Shown here piece after piece: positions 44,125 through 52,956 of a DNA stretch of 64,000 nt. The position numbers and the translations under genes were made by a program. Position 1 is the first letter of the stretch; each line of letters starts with the position of its first letter. Below the pieces are notes generated by a model that was given only the letters and a program-made list of their open reading frames with translations, ran no database searches and had not been told where the DNA came from. Origin of the DNA: JBHJHP01 sp042219855 (GTDB lineage: Bacteria; Bacteroidota; Bacteroidia; Bacteroidales; UBA5342); NCBI RefSeq assembly GCF_042219855.1, contig NZ_JBHJHP010000009.1, forward strand, positions 1 to 64,000, written 5' to 3'.

Positions 44125-44526
44125 ATGTTCCAGTATTAAATCGAAAATGCGGTTAAAACGGGGAATTGTCTTTTCGGCATAATAGATTAAACCATCATAC
44201 AAAGCCAGTTTTTCCGGCATTTGATTTCCCCTGCGAATATCTTCTTCATCATGCGATAAAAGCAGAATAATCAGGGTATCATTTTTTTCGGTCACGGTGT
44301 TATCCACATCCAGCCATTTCACCTTGAGATTCTCTTCATCAATTATCTCCAGGTTGATCTCAAAAAAGTCTCGTTGAAAAACTTCGAGCAACAGTTTTGA
44401 GTTTGTAAATTTATTCTCAAATAAGAACTTAAAATACAAATCAATACTCTCGGTTTTAACCCATTTGTGTCCTTTGGATTTGATGTGTGCTTTTATATCC
44501 TCGATTGTTTCTTCCAGATTTTCCAT
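44116..44526 (-). CDS. conserved-looking cytoplasmic protein of unknown function
   Basis: 136 residues, not recognised. No signal peptide or membrane helix. Very acidic with regular alternation of helices and strands (LYFKFLFENKF, FFEINLEIIDEENLKVKWLDVD, DTLIILLLSHDEE). The stop codon lies in the arm of the forward terminator at 44093-44118. It is 44 bp after manA on the same strand and may be transcribed with it. Confidence 0.55.
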   Translation of the reverse strand: MENLEETIEDIKAHIKSKGHKWVKTESIDLYFKFLFENKFTNSKLLLEVFQRDFFEINLEIIDEENLKVKWLDVDNTVTEKNDTLIILLLSHDEEDIRRGNQMPEKLALYDGLIYYAEKTIPRFNRIFDLILEHKK

Positions 44527-44570
44527 AATATCATTTTGTACCTATGAAACCACAAGCATGGAAAATTGTT

Positions 44571-45569
44571 TTATGCCTCTTCATAACTGGCTTCATAATA
44601 TATTTCCAGCAATTTGACTTCGCCCATCGGCAAAAAGCTGACTTCCCGTATTTCAGCAGGAATAAGTACCGTCTCACCAGCTTTTATTGTCACAGGTTCA
44701 TTTTCGGTTGCAATAACAGCCTCCCCTTCCACGCACATGATGATCTCAAATGAATCCAACAGGTAGTAATCTCTTTTTACTGCCTGATCGAGATGCAACA
44801 AATTAACCGTAAAAAACTTATTCCGCTGAAGATTCACCGGTTGATTGAGTTCAACCTCATATTTGCTTAAAAATGCGCCGGGTTTACTGTAGTGAAGTAC
44901 ATTTAAGGAATCCTCTATATGCAACTCTCTGAAATTTCCATTATCATCTTTTCTTTTGTAGTCATACAGCCGGTATGTGACATCGGAAGTCTGCTGTATT
45001 TCGGCTACAACAACACCGGCACACAAGGCATGCACCCTTCCGGCAGGAATCATAAATACATCTCCCCTTTTAACAGGGAATTTTGTCAGTATGTCTTCAA
45101 AATTGCCTTCATCAATACAGTTTTGTACCTCCTCGCGGGTTACATCTTTCGAAAATCCGGGGATGATATATGCTCCCGGCTGTGCATCCACAATATACCA
45201 CATTTCGTTCTTACCAAGTTTTCCGTGGCGTTCTGCGGCATATTCATCATCAGGATGAACCTGAATGCTCAGATCGGCATTGGCATCAATAAATTTAATC
45301 AACAGCGGTATAACTGTTCCGAACTTATCAAAAACCACATCTCCAACCAAATCTCCCATATAAACTTCTATCAATTCATCCAGCGGATTGCCGGCAAGAA
45401 AGCCATTGGCTACAACCGAAACGCTGCCTTCAACTGAACTGATCTCAAGAGACTCCCCTACCCTGGCCTTCTCTCCGGCATTCTTATTCAGTTTATCCTT
45501 CAGGTAACTTCCACCCCAAATCTTTTCATGTAAAACCGGTTCAAACTTTAATGGATACAGCAAACTCAT
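44571..45569 (-). CDS. manA: mannose-6-phosphate isomerase, class I
   Basis: 332 residues. Converts mannose-6-phosphate and fructose-6-phosphate, the entry to GDP-mannose for glycans. Seen are the start FEPVLHEKIWGGSYL, the metal-binding SIQVHPDDEYA, the NEMWYIVDA segment, and a cupin-type C-terminal half with IPAGRVHALCAGVVVAEIQQ, which gives further ligands and the substrate-side residues. The length is that of the short Bacteroidota/Firmicutes form. Cytoplasmic. Confidence 0.92.
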   Translation of the reverse strand: MSLLYPLKFEPVLHEKIWGGSYLKDKLNKNAGEKARVGESLEISSVEGSVSVVANGFLAGNPLDELIEVYMGDLVGDVVFDKFGTVIPLLIKFIDANADLSIQVHPDDEYAAERHGKLGKNEMWYIVDAQPGAYIIPGFSKDVTREEVQNCIDEGNFEDILTKFPVKRGDVFMIPAGRVHALCAGVVVAEIQQTSDVTYRLYDYKRKDDNGNFRELHIEDSLNVLHYSKPGAFLSKYEVELNQPVNLQRNKFFTVNLLHLDQAVKRDYYLLDSFEIIMCVEGEAVIATENEPVTIKAGETVLIPAEIREVSFLPMGEVKLLEIYYEASYEEA

Positions 45570-45594
45570 ATCTTCTGTTTTTTACAAATGTAGG

Positions 45595-45602
45595 TTTTAT
45601 CA
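45595..45602 (-). promoter_or_regulatory. -7 element of manA
   Basis: TACATTTG on the reverse strand, 25 bp before the manA ATG; a TTTA about 21 bp further up may be its -33. Confidence 0.5.
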
Positions 45603-45676
45603 TTATTTAAAGCTAAAGGAATAATAAAAAGTGGAAAATTTATGAATTCATAATGCGTTAGGTAAAAATGGAGTGC

Positions 45677-45684
45677 TATTTTTG
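45677..45684 (+). promoter_or_regulatory. -7 element of the phosphatase-like gene
   Basis: TATTTTTG matches TAnnTTTG, 15 bp before the ATG at 45699. Confidence 0.5.
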
Positions 45685-45698
45685 TTTAAAATACGATT

Positions 45699-47318
45699 AT
45701 GAAGACCAAACTAACATATTCAATTCTTACATTTTTTCTGTTTTTTTGTACCGGAGCTAAAAGTCAGATTCCGGTTCCTCCGGAAAAACCAACATTAATT
45801 ATTGGCATTATCATCGACCAGATGCATCCTGATTATCTTAACCGGTATTACAATAATTTCACTGAAAAAGGATTCCGGGTTTTTATTGATAACGGATACA
45901 CATTCAGCAATGCGGCTTACAGCTATGCCTTTTCACACAAAGGACCGGATCAGGCTACCCTGGTCACCGGAACCACACCCCGGTATCACGGAATAACCGG
46001 CATAGAATGGTACAACCGCAAAACGCTTAAAACAGAACTCATCACAGCAGATGAACGGGCCATTACAGTAGGGCTTACCCCTTCTCAACATGCGTATAAC
46101 GCAGCAAACATGAATGCCTCTACCATTGGTGATGAACTAAAACTGAGCACTTACGGTAATTCAAAAGTTGTTTCAGTTTCCCTTGAACCAACCCAGGCAG
46201 TTCTGCTGGCTGGTCATGCTGCCGACGGCGCTTACTGGCTGGATGAAAAAACCGGCAGGATGATTTCGAGTGATGCGTATATGGCCTGGCTTCCCGACTG
46301 GGTAGATGCATTTAACCTGAAAAATTTTCCCGGATTCTATATGAAATCAAGATGGGATCTGCTGCTTCCCGAGAATAAATACCTCTATGATGCGAAAAAA
46401 AGGATTTATAAAGATTATTCACTGCCTCAGTCTTTTGAATCCAATGCTTCAAAACCAAATCCTTTTGCTTTTTTAAAAGCCACACCTTTCGGAAACATGA
46501 TGCTTAAGGACTTTGCGTTGAGCGCTATTAAAGGTGAAAAACTCGGACAGGATGGTTTTACGGATCTGTTATTTGTCAATTTCTCTTCGCTTGGACAAAA
46601 AGCACTTGAATACGGTCCTTATTCCATTGAAATGGAGGATAACTACCTCCGTCTCGATCGGGAAATTGAAGATTTGATTAAAACCATTGAAAAGGAAGTG
46701 GGTCGAAATAATGTTTTGTTCTTTTTAACCGGATCACAACGAGCACCAATTAATCCGGAATACCTTGAAGAATACAATATACCCTCTGGTTATTTTAAAG
46801 CAGACCGTGCCATGGCTTTGCTCAATACCTATCTGATGGCATTTTACGGACAGGGCCGTTGGATTGAACACTACTACGGTCAGCAAATTTATCTTAACAG
46901 AGAATTGATTGAATCATCGAAGATTTCATTTAAAGAAGTACAGGACAGAACAGCTGCATTCATGAAAGAATTTACAGGGGTGGCATTTGCTGCACCTACC
47001 CATTTATTTAATGAGAACGAATATCAGTCCGGCGTATTGAAAAAAATGCAGGAATCTTACAATAAGGAGCATTGTGGTGATATTTTCCTGATGCTGGAAC
47101 CGGGATGGATTGAAGAACCCGGGGATCAAAATGAAACCGAAGTATATGGATTGTCTGACACAAGGGTCCCTCTTAGCTTTTACGGTTGGAAGACAGGAAG
47201 AGGTGAAAGTTCTCAACCCGTAAAAATAAGTGATATAATTCCAACTATTTGCAGTATGACCGGAATCCCCATGCCAAACAGTGCAACAGGAACACCAATT
47301 AAAGAACTCAATCCCTGA
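45699..47318 (+). CDS. alkaline phosphatase superfamily protein without catalytic residues
   Basis: 539 residues with signal peptide (to about residue 23, ...GAKSQ). The whole length follows Bacteroidota PafA-type alkaline phosphatases (IIGIIIDQMHPDYLNRY, TGTTPRYHGI, LLAGHAADGAYW, EDNYLRLDREI, IPSGYF, VPLSFYGWK). The catalytic sites do not follow. Lys81 stands where the nucleophile Thr of Y-T-x-P-G-H should be. Gly299 and Leu303 replace the D-x-x-x-H metal ligands, Ser346-Gln347 replace Asp-His of TADHG, Glu163 and Thr165 replace the Lys and Arg of LKDRGA, and the late His is Tyr483. Only Asp40 of the metal set stays. A non-catalytic periplasmic or outer-surface binding role is inferred. Confidence 0.85.
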   Translation: MKTKLTYSILTFFLFFCTGAKSQIPVPPEKPTLIIGIIIDQMHPDYLNRYYNNFTEKGFRVFIDNGYTFSNAAYSYAFSHKGPDQATLVTGTTPRYHGITGIEWYNRKTLKTELITADERAITVGLTPSQHAYNAANMNASTIGDELKLSTYGNSKVVSVSLEPTQAVLLAGHAADGAYWLDEKTGRMISSDAYMAWLPDWVDAFNLKNFPGFYMKSRWDLLLPENKYLYDAKKRIYKDYSLPQSFESNASKPNPFAFLKATPFGNMMLKDFALSAIKGEKLGQDGFTDLLFVNFSSLGQKALEYGPYSIEMEDNYLRLDREIEDLIKTIEKEVGRNNVLFFLTGSQRAPINPEYLEEYNIPSGYFKADRAMALLNTYLMAFYGQGRWIEHYYGQQIYLNRELIESSKISFKEVQDRTAAFMKEFTGVAFAAPTHLFNENEYQSGVLKKMQESYNKEHCGDIFLMLEPGWIEEPGDQNETEVYGLSDTRVPLSFYGWKTGRGESSQPVKISDIIPTICSMTGIPMPNSATGTPIKELNP

Positions 47319-47351
47319 TTTTATAAATATAAACTCTAAAACGAATACGTT

Positions 47352-48119
47352 ATGCGATCACACGAAATTGATTATCAGATTAAAGGTCACGATGTACAGC
47401 TTGTAGAAATTGAACTCGATCCGAATGAAACTGTCATAGCCGAAGCCGGTGCCATGCTGTATATGGATGAGGGAATCAACTATACTGCCCGCATGGGAGA
47501 CGGTTCAACACCCAACGAAGGCCTGTTCGGTAAACTGTTGAAAGGTGCAGGAAGACTCATTACAGGTGAAAGTCTGTTCGTAACCCATTTTACCAACCAG
47601 GGTTATGGAAAAAAACGGGTAGCCTTTTCAGCGCCTTATCCCGGTACTATCATTCCTTTGCATCTTGAAAAACTCGGTTTCAGGGTTACCGTTCAGCGGG
47701 ATGCCTTTTTATGTGCCGCTCTGGGTACAAAAATATCTGTTACTTTCAGTAAACGTCTCGGTTCAGGATTGTTTGGCGGCGAAGGATTTATCCTTCAGAA
47801 ACTGGAAGGTGACGGACTGGCTTTTGTACATGCAGGTGGTACGGTGATTGAAAAAGAACTGAACGGCGAATCACTTTTTGTGGACACGGGCTGCCTCGTC
47901 GGATTTACCGATGGCATTGATTATAATATCAGCCAGGCCGGTGGACTGCGTTCCATGGTATTTGGCGGAGAAGGCCTGTTTCTGGCCCATCTCAGGGGGA
48001 CCGGAAAAGTCTGGTTACAATCCATGCCAATCAGCAAACTGATTGCTGCCATTGCACCTGCCGGAAGAAACAGTGGTAAGGAAACCGGTGGCCTGCTGGG
48101 AAATTTACTTCAGGATTAA
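47352..48119 (+). CDS. AIM24/TIGR00266 family protein
   Basis: 255 residues. The pattern IDYQIKGHDVQLVEIELDPNETVIAEAGAMLYMDEG (key parts ELDPNETVIAEAGAM) and the later AGGTVIEKELNGESLFVDTGCLVGF are diagnostic of the TIGR00266 group. It forms a double-stranded beta-helix/prism fold. No signal peptide, so cytoplasmic. The function is unknown in bacteria; the mitochondrial relative acts in inner-membrane organisation. It stands 34 bp after the phosphatase-like gene and 41 bp before trpS, and trpS has its own -7 element. Confidence 0.88.
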   Translation: MRSHEIDYQIKGHDVQLVEIELDPNETVIAEAGAMLYMDEGINYTARMGDGSTPNEGLFGKLLKGAGRLITGESLFVTHFTNQGYGKKRVAFSAPYPGTIIPLHLEKLGFRVTVQRDAFLCAALGTKISVTFSKRLGSGLFGGEGFILQKLEGDGLAFVHAGGTVIEKELNGESLFVDTGCLVGFTDGIDYNISQAGGLRSMVFGGEGLFLAHLRGTGKVWLQSMPISKLIAAIAPAGRNSGKETGGLLGNLLQD

Positions 48120-48132
48120 ACGGTATTTTTAT

Positions 48133-48140
48133 TACTTTTG
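48133..48140 (+). promoter_or_regulatory. -7 element of trpS
   Basis: TACTTTTG, 20 bp before the trpS ATG, giving a leader of about a dozen bases. Confidence 0.55.
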
Positions 48141-48159
48141 CAGCCGTTAAATTAAACAC

Positions 48160-49140
48160 ATGGAAACAGTAGTAAGTGGAATAAGACCAACAGGGAACCT
48201 GCATCTGGGTAATTATTTTGGTGCAGTACGAAACTTTATCAAAATGCAGAATGAGTATAACTGCTTTTTTTTCATTGCAGACTGGCATTCGCTTACGACA
48301 CATCCCAAACCAGGTGATCTGAAAAAGAATGTCCGACAGGTTCTGGCTGAATACCTTGCCTGCGGCATTGATCCCGAAAAAGCCACCATATACATACAGA
48401 GCGATGTGAAAGAGATCCTTGAACTCTATCTGCTTCTGAACATGAATGCGTATCTCGGAGAGCTGGAACGGACCACGTCATTTAAGGACAAAGCACGGCA
48501 GCAACCCAATAATGTCAATGCAGGACTGCTTACCTACCCGGTGCTGATGGCCAGTGATATTATTATTCACAGGGCGCATAAGGTACCGGTTGGAAAAGAT
48601 CAGGAACAAAACCTCGAAATGGCCAGAAAATTTGCCAAACGTTTTAACAACATGTACGGTGAATTATTTCCTTTACCACAACCATTTACCTTTTATGGTA
48701 CAGATCTGATTAAAGTTCCGGGACTAGACGGTAGCGGAAAAATGGGCAAATCTGAAGGAAATGGTATTTTTTTGGTTGATAGTGATAAAGATATCCGTAA
48801 AAAAGTGATGCGTGCCGTTACCGACAGTGGTCCAACTGTAGAAAACTCAAAAAAACCTGAAGCGATTCAGAATCTGTTTACACTGATGGAAATCGTTTCA
48901 ACACCAGACACTGTCGCACATTTTGATGCCCTTTATAACGCATGTGAAATTCGTTATGGGGATATGAAAAAACAGCTTGCCGAAGATATCACAAGTTTCA
49001 TTGCACCAATCCGTGAAAAGATAGAAGACTTATATAACAATGAGGCGTACCTGGAAAAGGTATCTAAAACAGGTGCAGAAAAAGCCCGTGAAAGTGCAGC
49101 GAGCACTCTTAGCGAGGCTAAAAAGCTGATGGGACTATAA
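48160..49140 (+). CDS. trpS: tryptophanyl-tRNA synthetase
   Basis: 326 residues, standard for bacterial TrpRS. Class I motifs: GIRPTGNLHLGNYFGA (HIGH-like, 7-22) and KMGKSEGN (KMSKS-like, near 195). Also DWHSLTT and the MASDIIIHRAHKVPVGKDQEQ block. It charges tRNA-Trp in the cytoplasm. There is no leader peptide or T-box-like structure in the short upstream region, so attenuation is unlikely. Confidence 0.96.
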   Translation: METVVSGIRPTGNLHLGNYFGAVRNFIKMQNEYNCFFFIADWHSLTTHPKPGDLKKNVRQVLAEYLACGIDPEKATIYIQSDVKEILELYLLLNMNAYLGELERTTSFKDKARQQPNNVNAGLLTYPVLMASDIIIHRAHKVPVGKDQEQNLEMARKFAKRFNNMYGELFPLPQPFTFYGTDLIKVPGLDGSGKMGKSEGNGIFLVDSDKDIRKKVMRAVTDSGPTVENSKKPEAIQNLFTLMEIVSTPDTVAHFDALYNACEIRYGDMKKQLAEDITSFIAPIREKIEDLYNNEAYLEKVSKTGAEKARESAASTLSEAKKLMGL

Positions 49141-49320
49141 TTATTTACAAATTTAGGAATTACGAATCATAGTTATCCGGATAAAAGCCTAAATAAAGGG
49201 TTGAAACATACGATTTTCAGTAACCCTGGTATTGTGTCACCGCTAAAGCTATGGCGAAATGCGGTAATGCCTGAGTTACGTTTCAATTAACTAAAACCAT
49301 AAGAGGTTCTTGTTTCAAAA

Positions 49321-49806
49321 TCAGGAGATAACCCGTTTTTTCTTAACGGATTCTTTCCTGGTAAGTAATATGGGAAGTGCGACCCCTAAGGCAAGAGCCA
49401 GCAAGATAAAAGAAGCTTTTAAACCATTATTGACAGTTTCTGCCATTATCCGGTTATAATCTCCCGCGTTTACATCTTCTGTTAATTCCATGAGCCCTAT
49501 CATCATTCTGTACGTGAATACACCTGGTACCATGGGAATTACTGCAGGAACGGCAAAAATCATCGGAGGTGCATGTTTATAATGTGCTGCATAACTGCTC
49601 ATAACACCTACAGTAACTGAACCACCCAAAGATGCAAGGGTTATGTTTACGCCGAACTTTAAAAGCAGGAATTTAACCAGACCACCAACAGCACCAATTA
49701 AAAAAATAACCTTCAGTGTTCTCAGCGGTACATTAAACAGGATGGCAAAGCCAATTGCTGCTAATCCAAGCCAGATTCCCTTCTCTAAAAATGCAATCCA
49801 TTCCAT
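49321..49806 (-). CDS. threonine/serine exporter family, small subunit (ThrE C-terminal type)
   Basis: 161 residues with about five membrane helices. It matches the DUF3815/ThrE_2 half: FNVPLRTLKVIFLIGAVGG, and the FAVPAVIPMVPGVFTYRMM segment with the conserved P-G. In Actinobacteria ThrE is one long protein. Here, as in many Bacteroidota and Firmicutes, it is split in two neighbouring genes. Together they export threonine, serine or short acids by proton motive force; the substrate here is unproven. The gap to the partner gene is 3 bp. Confidence 0.85.
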   Translation of the reverse strand: MEWIAFLEKGIWLGLAAIGFAILFNVPLRTLKVIFLIGAVGGLVKFLLLKFGVNITLASLGGSVTVGVMSSYAAHYKHAPPMIFAVPAVIPMVPGVFTYRMMIGLMELTEDVNAGDYNRIMAETVNNGLKASFILLALALGVALPILLTRKESVKKKRVIS

Positions 49807-49809
49807 ATG

Positions 49810-50604
49810 TTACAACTGACAGATTTGTATGGCAAGCAATAAGCCGATTGCAATTGCAAAGGCTATGACTAACCCATTAACACTTCGTACAATTCCATTC
49901 ATAATATTCCCGTGAATAAGATCTGAAAAAGAATTAATAAGAGGAACGCCGGGAATAAGATACAGCACTGATGCGGACAATGCATATTCCTGAACAGATC
50001 CGCCAAACTTAACAAACAATCCGGCTATCATCGAAGATACAAACGATGCAAAAAAGATGCATAAATAGGGATTAAAGCTCTTCTTAACAGCCTCCTGCCT
50101 TACATACAGACCAATAAATGTTGCAATAAAAGCGACCAGCATTTCCTGCCATCCTCCGCCAAACAACCTGCAAAAGGAGGCATCAGCAAGTCCGACCATC
50201 AGAAGAATGACCGGCCTGGGATAATGCGGTAAACTCAGTAACCTATCCAGTTCTGCATTGATCTGCTCTATATTCCATCTTTCCTGAACCACCTTCCAGC
50301 TCATAATACTGATTCCGGAAACTACGCTGAAGTTTACTCCGTGGGGCGAAGTTCGTTTAAGGCTGCTGTGAAAATGTTCCTCATCCGCATCGCTCACCGT
50401 TAACATAAGGGCTCTGTGTGTAATCAACAACTCTGTAGTACAATTGAATGCTCCCGATATGCGCTCAACGGTCATCCTGATCCGTCTTGTATTAGCACCA
50501 CAACTCATCAGGTTGGATCCAACACGAAGCAGCGCCTTCCCCAGCTCTTTTATATTAACTTTTCCTACAGCATCTGCAGGTATAATCTGTTCATCCATAA
50601 ACAT
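49810..50604 (-). CDS. threonine/serine exporter family, large subunit (DUF1212/ThrE N-terminal type)
   Basis: 264 residues from the ATG at 50604 (or 50598). The longer frame beginning at 50643 is rejected because the promoter -7 element lies at 50617-50624, inside it. The soluble N-terminal half has LLRVGSNLMSCGANTRRIRMTVERI, the DUF1212 hallmark; about five membrane helices follow with YLIPGVPLINSFSDLIHGN. It pairs with the small subunit directly after it. Inner membrane. Confidence 0.87.
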   Translation of the reverse strand: MFMDEQIIPADAVGKVNIKELGKALLRVGSNLMSCGANTRRIRMTVERISGAFNCTTELLITHRALMLTVSDADEEHFHSSLKRTSPHGVNFSVVSGISIMSWKVVQERWNIEQINAELDRLLSLPHYPRPVILLMVGLADASFCRLFGGGWQEMLVAFIATFIGLYVRQEAVKKSFNPYLCIFFASFVSSMIAGLFVKFGGSVQEYALSASVLYLIPGVPLINSFSDLIHGNIMNGIVRSVNGLVIAFAIAIGLLLAIQICQL

Positions 50605-50616
50605 CAATTCCGGCAG

Positions 50617-50648
50617 CAAAATTACGAAATGCATCATTCTCATTTCAA
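50617..50648 (-). promoter_or_regulatory. promoter of the split ThrE operon
   Basis: TAATTTTG (50617-50624) with TTG (50646-50648) 21 bp upstream on the reverse strand. Transcription would start near 50610, so only the ATGs at 50604 and 50598 can be used. Confidence 0.65.
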
Positions 50649-50767
50649 CTTATATTAACCACAAAACGTGATTTAACATAATTTTACAATGCAACCCTTT
50701 TTAGTAATCCGGATCCTTTAAAATGTTATAAATCTTCATGCATCAACGACCAGAACTGCTTTTTTCA

Positions 50768-50775
50768 TATTTTTG
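50768..50775 (+). promoter_or_regulatory. -7 element of the gamma carbonic anhydrase gene
   Basis: TATTTTTG, 16 bp before the ATG at 50791. It excludes the TTG start at 50773. Confidence 0.5.
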
Positions 50776-50790
50776 CAAAAAAGTGATGTA

Positions 50791-51318
50791 ATGGCATTAA
50801 TTAAGAAAGTACGTGGATTTATCCCCAAAATTGGTGAAAACTGTTACCTGGCTGAAACAGCCGTTGTAATTGGTGATGTAGTGATGGGCGACAACTGCAG
50901 CATATGGTATAATGCGGTGCTGAGGGGTGATGTAAACTCCATCAGAATTGGTAATAACGTCAATATTCAGGATGGATCAGTATTACATACACTGTATGAG
51001 AAATCTACGGTTGACATTGGCAATAATGTATCCGTTGGACACAATGTGACCATCCATGGTGCTAAAATCAGTGATAATGTATTGATCGGTATCGGTGCCA
51101 CGGTTCTGGATCATGCTGAAATAGGAGAAAATTCGATTATAGCGGCAAACTCACTTGTTTTAACAGGAACCAAAGTGGAACCAAACAGCGTATATGCTGG
51201 AGTGCCTGCCAAAAAGGTTAAAGATATTGAGCCCGAACAGAGCAGAGAGATGATTCATAAAATAGCCAACAATTATGCAATGTATGCCAGCTGGTACAAG
51301 GATGGCGAAAGCTGGTAG
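50791..51318 (+). CDS. gamma-class carbonic anhydrase-like hexapeptide protein
   Basis: 175 residues from ATG 50791. Left-handed beta-helix built from hexapeptide repeats (IGDVVMGDNCSIWYN, IGNNVNIQDGS, IGNNVSVGHN, IGIGATV, IGENSII). The three zinc histidines of gamma carbonic anhydrases are there, in VLHT, VGHN and IHGA, as are the Arg-x-Asp (LRGD) and Gln (NIQDGS) at the active site. It may therefore hydrate CO2, although many such proteins show little activity. Forms trimers in the cytoplasm. Single gene. Confidence 0.88.
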   Translation: MALIKKVRGFIPKIGENCYLAETAVVIGDVVMGDNCSIWYNAVLRGDVNSIRIGNNVNIQDGSVLHTLYEKSTVDIGNNVSVGHNVTIHGAKISDNVLIGIGATVLDHAEIGENSIIAANSLVLTGTKVEPNSVYAGVPAKKVKDIEPEQSREMIHKIANNYAMYASWYKDGESW

Positions 51319-51361
51319 AAAATACTTTGGCCAATACGTGATATCATCCTATAGGAAAAAA

Positions 51362-52216
51362 CTATAAGGTTATGTGCCGGGCCCGGATGGGCTCATTATA
51401 GAAAAGGTTGGCCAGGCCGTTAAATTTATCCGGATTCTCAGTTGTGAAAAATTCAACATGCCCTGATTTGCTGATTTTTTCGTCCATTTCTGGATGTCTG
51501 CCGAGATAATCCTTCAGACTGGCAGCAACAACCGGTCCCTGTGATACAATTTCGATATGAGAAGGCAAAAAGGATTTTATTTTTCGGATCAGAAGAGGAT
51601 AATGCGTACACCCAAGGATTATAGTATCAACCTCCGCATCTTTCTCCATCAACGCATTGATATGTTGCTTTACAAAATATTCAGCACCGGGTGAATCGGC
51701 TTCACCATTCTCAACCAAAGGTACCCACATTGGACAAGCTTCTCCGGTAACGCTAATATCCGGATGCAGTTTATGGATTTCAATTGGATAGGATTCTGAT
51801 TGTATGGTGCCGGTTGTTCCAAAAACCCCAACATGTTTCGTATGTGTAATATCTCCTACCATTTCCACACTCGGTCGGATAACACCAAGCACTCTTCTGT
51901 CCGGATCAATGACGGGAAGATGTTTCTGCTGAATTGTACGGAGGGCTTTTGCTGAAGCCGTATTGCAGGCGAGAATAATCAAATGACATCCCATTTCAAA
52001 CAGCCTTGTGACGGCTTCAAGGGTATATTCCAGAACAACATCAAACGAACGCGTTCCATAGGGTGTCCGGGCATTATCACCCAGATAAATAAAGTTATGC
52101 TGTGGTAATGAATTGACCAGATCCCGCAGGATGGTTAATCCCCCGTAACCGGAGTCGAACACTCCAATGGGACCTGGCAATTCAGACAATTTTGTTTTAT
52201 TGTGCTGCTGCATCAT
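51362..52216 (-). CDS. murI: glutamate racemase
   Basis: 284 residues from ATG 52216. Makes D-glutamate for peptidoglycan. Seen are GVFDSGYGGLT (start of the first domain), GDNARTPYG, the catalytic cysteines Cys84 (ACNTAS) and Cys203 (LGCTHYPLL), and the late region where the C-terminal helix closes. The gene start lies within the last bases of the ompH gene (overlap about 20 bp), so the two are translated together. Confidence 0.95.
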   Translation of the reverse strand: MMQQHNKTKLSELPGPIGVFDSGYGGLTILRDLVNSLPQHNFIYLGDNARTPYGTRSFDVVLEYTLEAVTRLFEMGCHLIILACNTASAKALRTIQQKHLPVIDPDRRVLGVIRPSVEMVGDITHTKHVGVFGTTGTIQSESYPIEIHKLHPDISVTGEACPMWVPLVENGEADSPGAEYFVKQHINALMEKDAEVDTIILGCTHYPLLIRKIKSFLPSHIEIVSQGPVVAASLKDYLGRHPEMDEKISKSGHVEFFTTENPDKFNGLANLFYNEPIRARHITL

Positions 52217-52736
52217 TATCTGTGATACCAAGCTTTTTCAACACAAGAGGCATGATGTCAATACTCTGATCTCCCATATATAGCACTTCACCCTTGGCCA
52301 GATCAAAGATATAAGTAAACCCGTTTTCCCGGCCTACTTCTTCAACTGCTTTACGGGCCTTATCCAGGATTGGCTGCGTCAACTCGGTTTGTTTTTGCTG
52401 CATATCCTTCTGTGCAGACTGGTAAAAATCCTGTATATTCTGGCTCATCATCTGCAGTTCTTTTTCTCTTGACTGACGGGTAATGGCATCCAGAGTTTTA
52501 CTTTCACTGACATATTTGGTATTCAGTTTTTGTAATTCACCCTGCATCATTTTCAGCTTTTCGTTGTTACTGGTCTGAAGATCCTCAAGATCATTCATAG
52601 CCTTGTCCATCTCGGGCATCTTCTGAATAAGCGCCTGACTATCGATATGTCCAAATTTAAACTTAGTTTGTGCATTGACATTCCATACTGCAAACGGCAG
52701 TACAACTAGCAGAAATAAAATTGCTGTTTTTTTCAT
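52197..52736 (-). CDS. OmpH/Skp family periplasmic chaperone
   Basis: 179 residues from ATG 52736, which gives a signal peptide (KKTAILFLLVVLPFAVWNVNAQ); an ATG 11 codons earlier would add a basic tail. The mature part begins KFKFGHIDSQALIQKMPEM, then a long coiled coil rich in Gln, Lys and Met (QKDMQQKQTELTQPI), and ends with strand FTYIFDLAKGEVLYMGDQSIDIM. Skp-like trimers escort unfolded outer-membrane proteins to BamA. It is in one unit with murI. Confidence 0.9.
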   Translation of the reverse strand: MKKTAILFLLVVLPFAVWNVNAQTKFKFGHIDSQALIQKMPEMDKAMNDLEDLQTSNNEKLKMMQGELQKLNTKYVSESKTLDAITRQSREKELQMMSQNIQDFYQSAQKDMQQKQTELTQPILDKARKAVEEVGRENGFTYIFDLAKGEVLYMGDQSIDIMPLVLKKLGITDNDAAAQ

Positions 52737-52956
52737 TCGTTTGAAATTTTTAAGTTTTCTATCCTTCATTACCTCGAAGCTCCGGAGCAGTTAAGCCGCC
52801 TCTTTTTGTATACTTTGATTAAACCTGTGAATGTCTAAGGTCAAGATTTAATAAAAGTACGTCTTCGTTTCACAAGAATATATTTTCGTTTTGTTTTTAT
52901 TTTTACAGGTCCGGATTAAACGTCTCTTTTGTTTTAACTGCCATACCCTGTTTTAT

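Noticed and set aside
44919..45437. 172-codon forward frame
   Set aside because: Fully antisense to manA, whose protein motifs are unmistakable.
45699..47318. Decaying pseudogene
   Set aside because: The frame is open over the full family length with signal peptide and conserved non-catalytic motifs, so loss of activity without loss of the gene is more likely.
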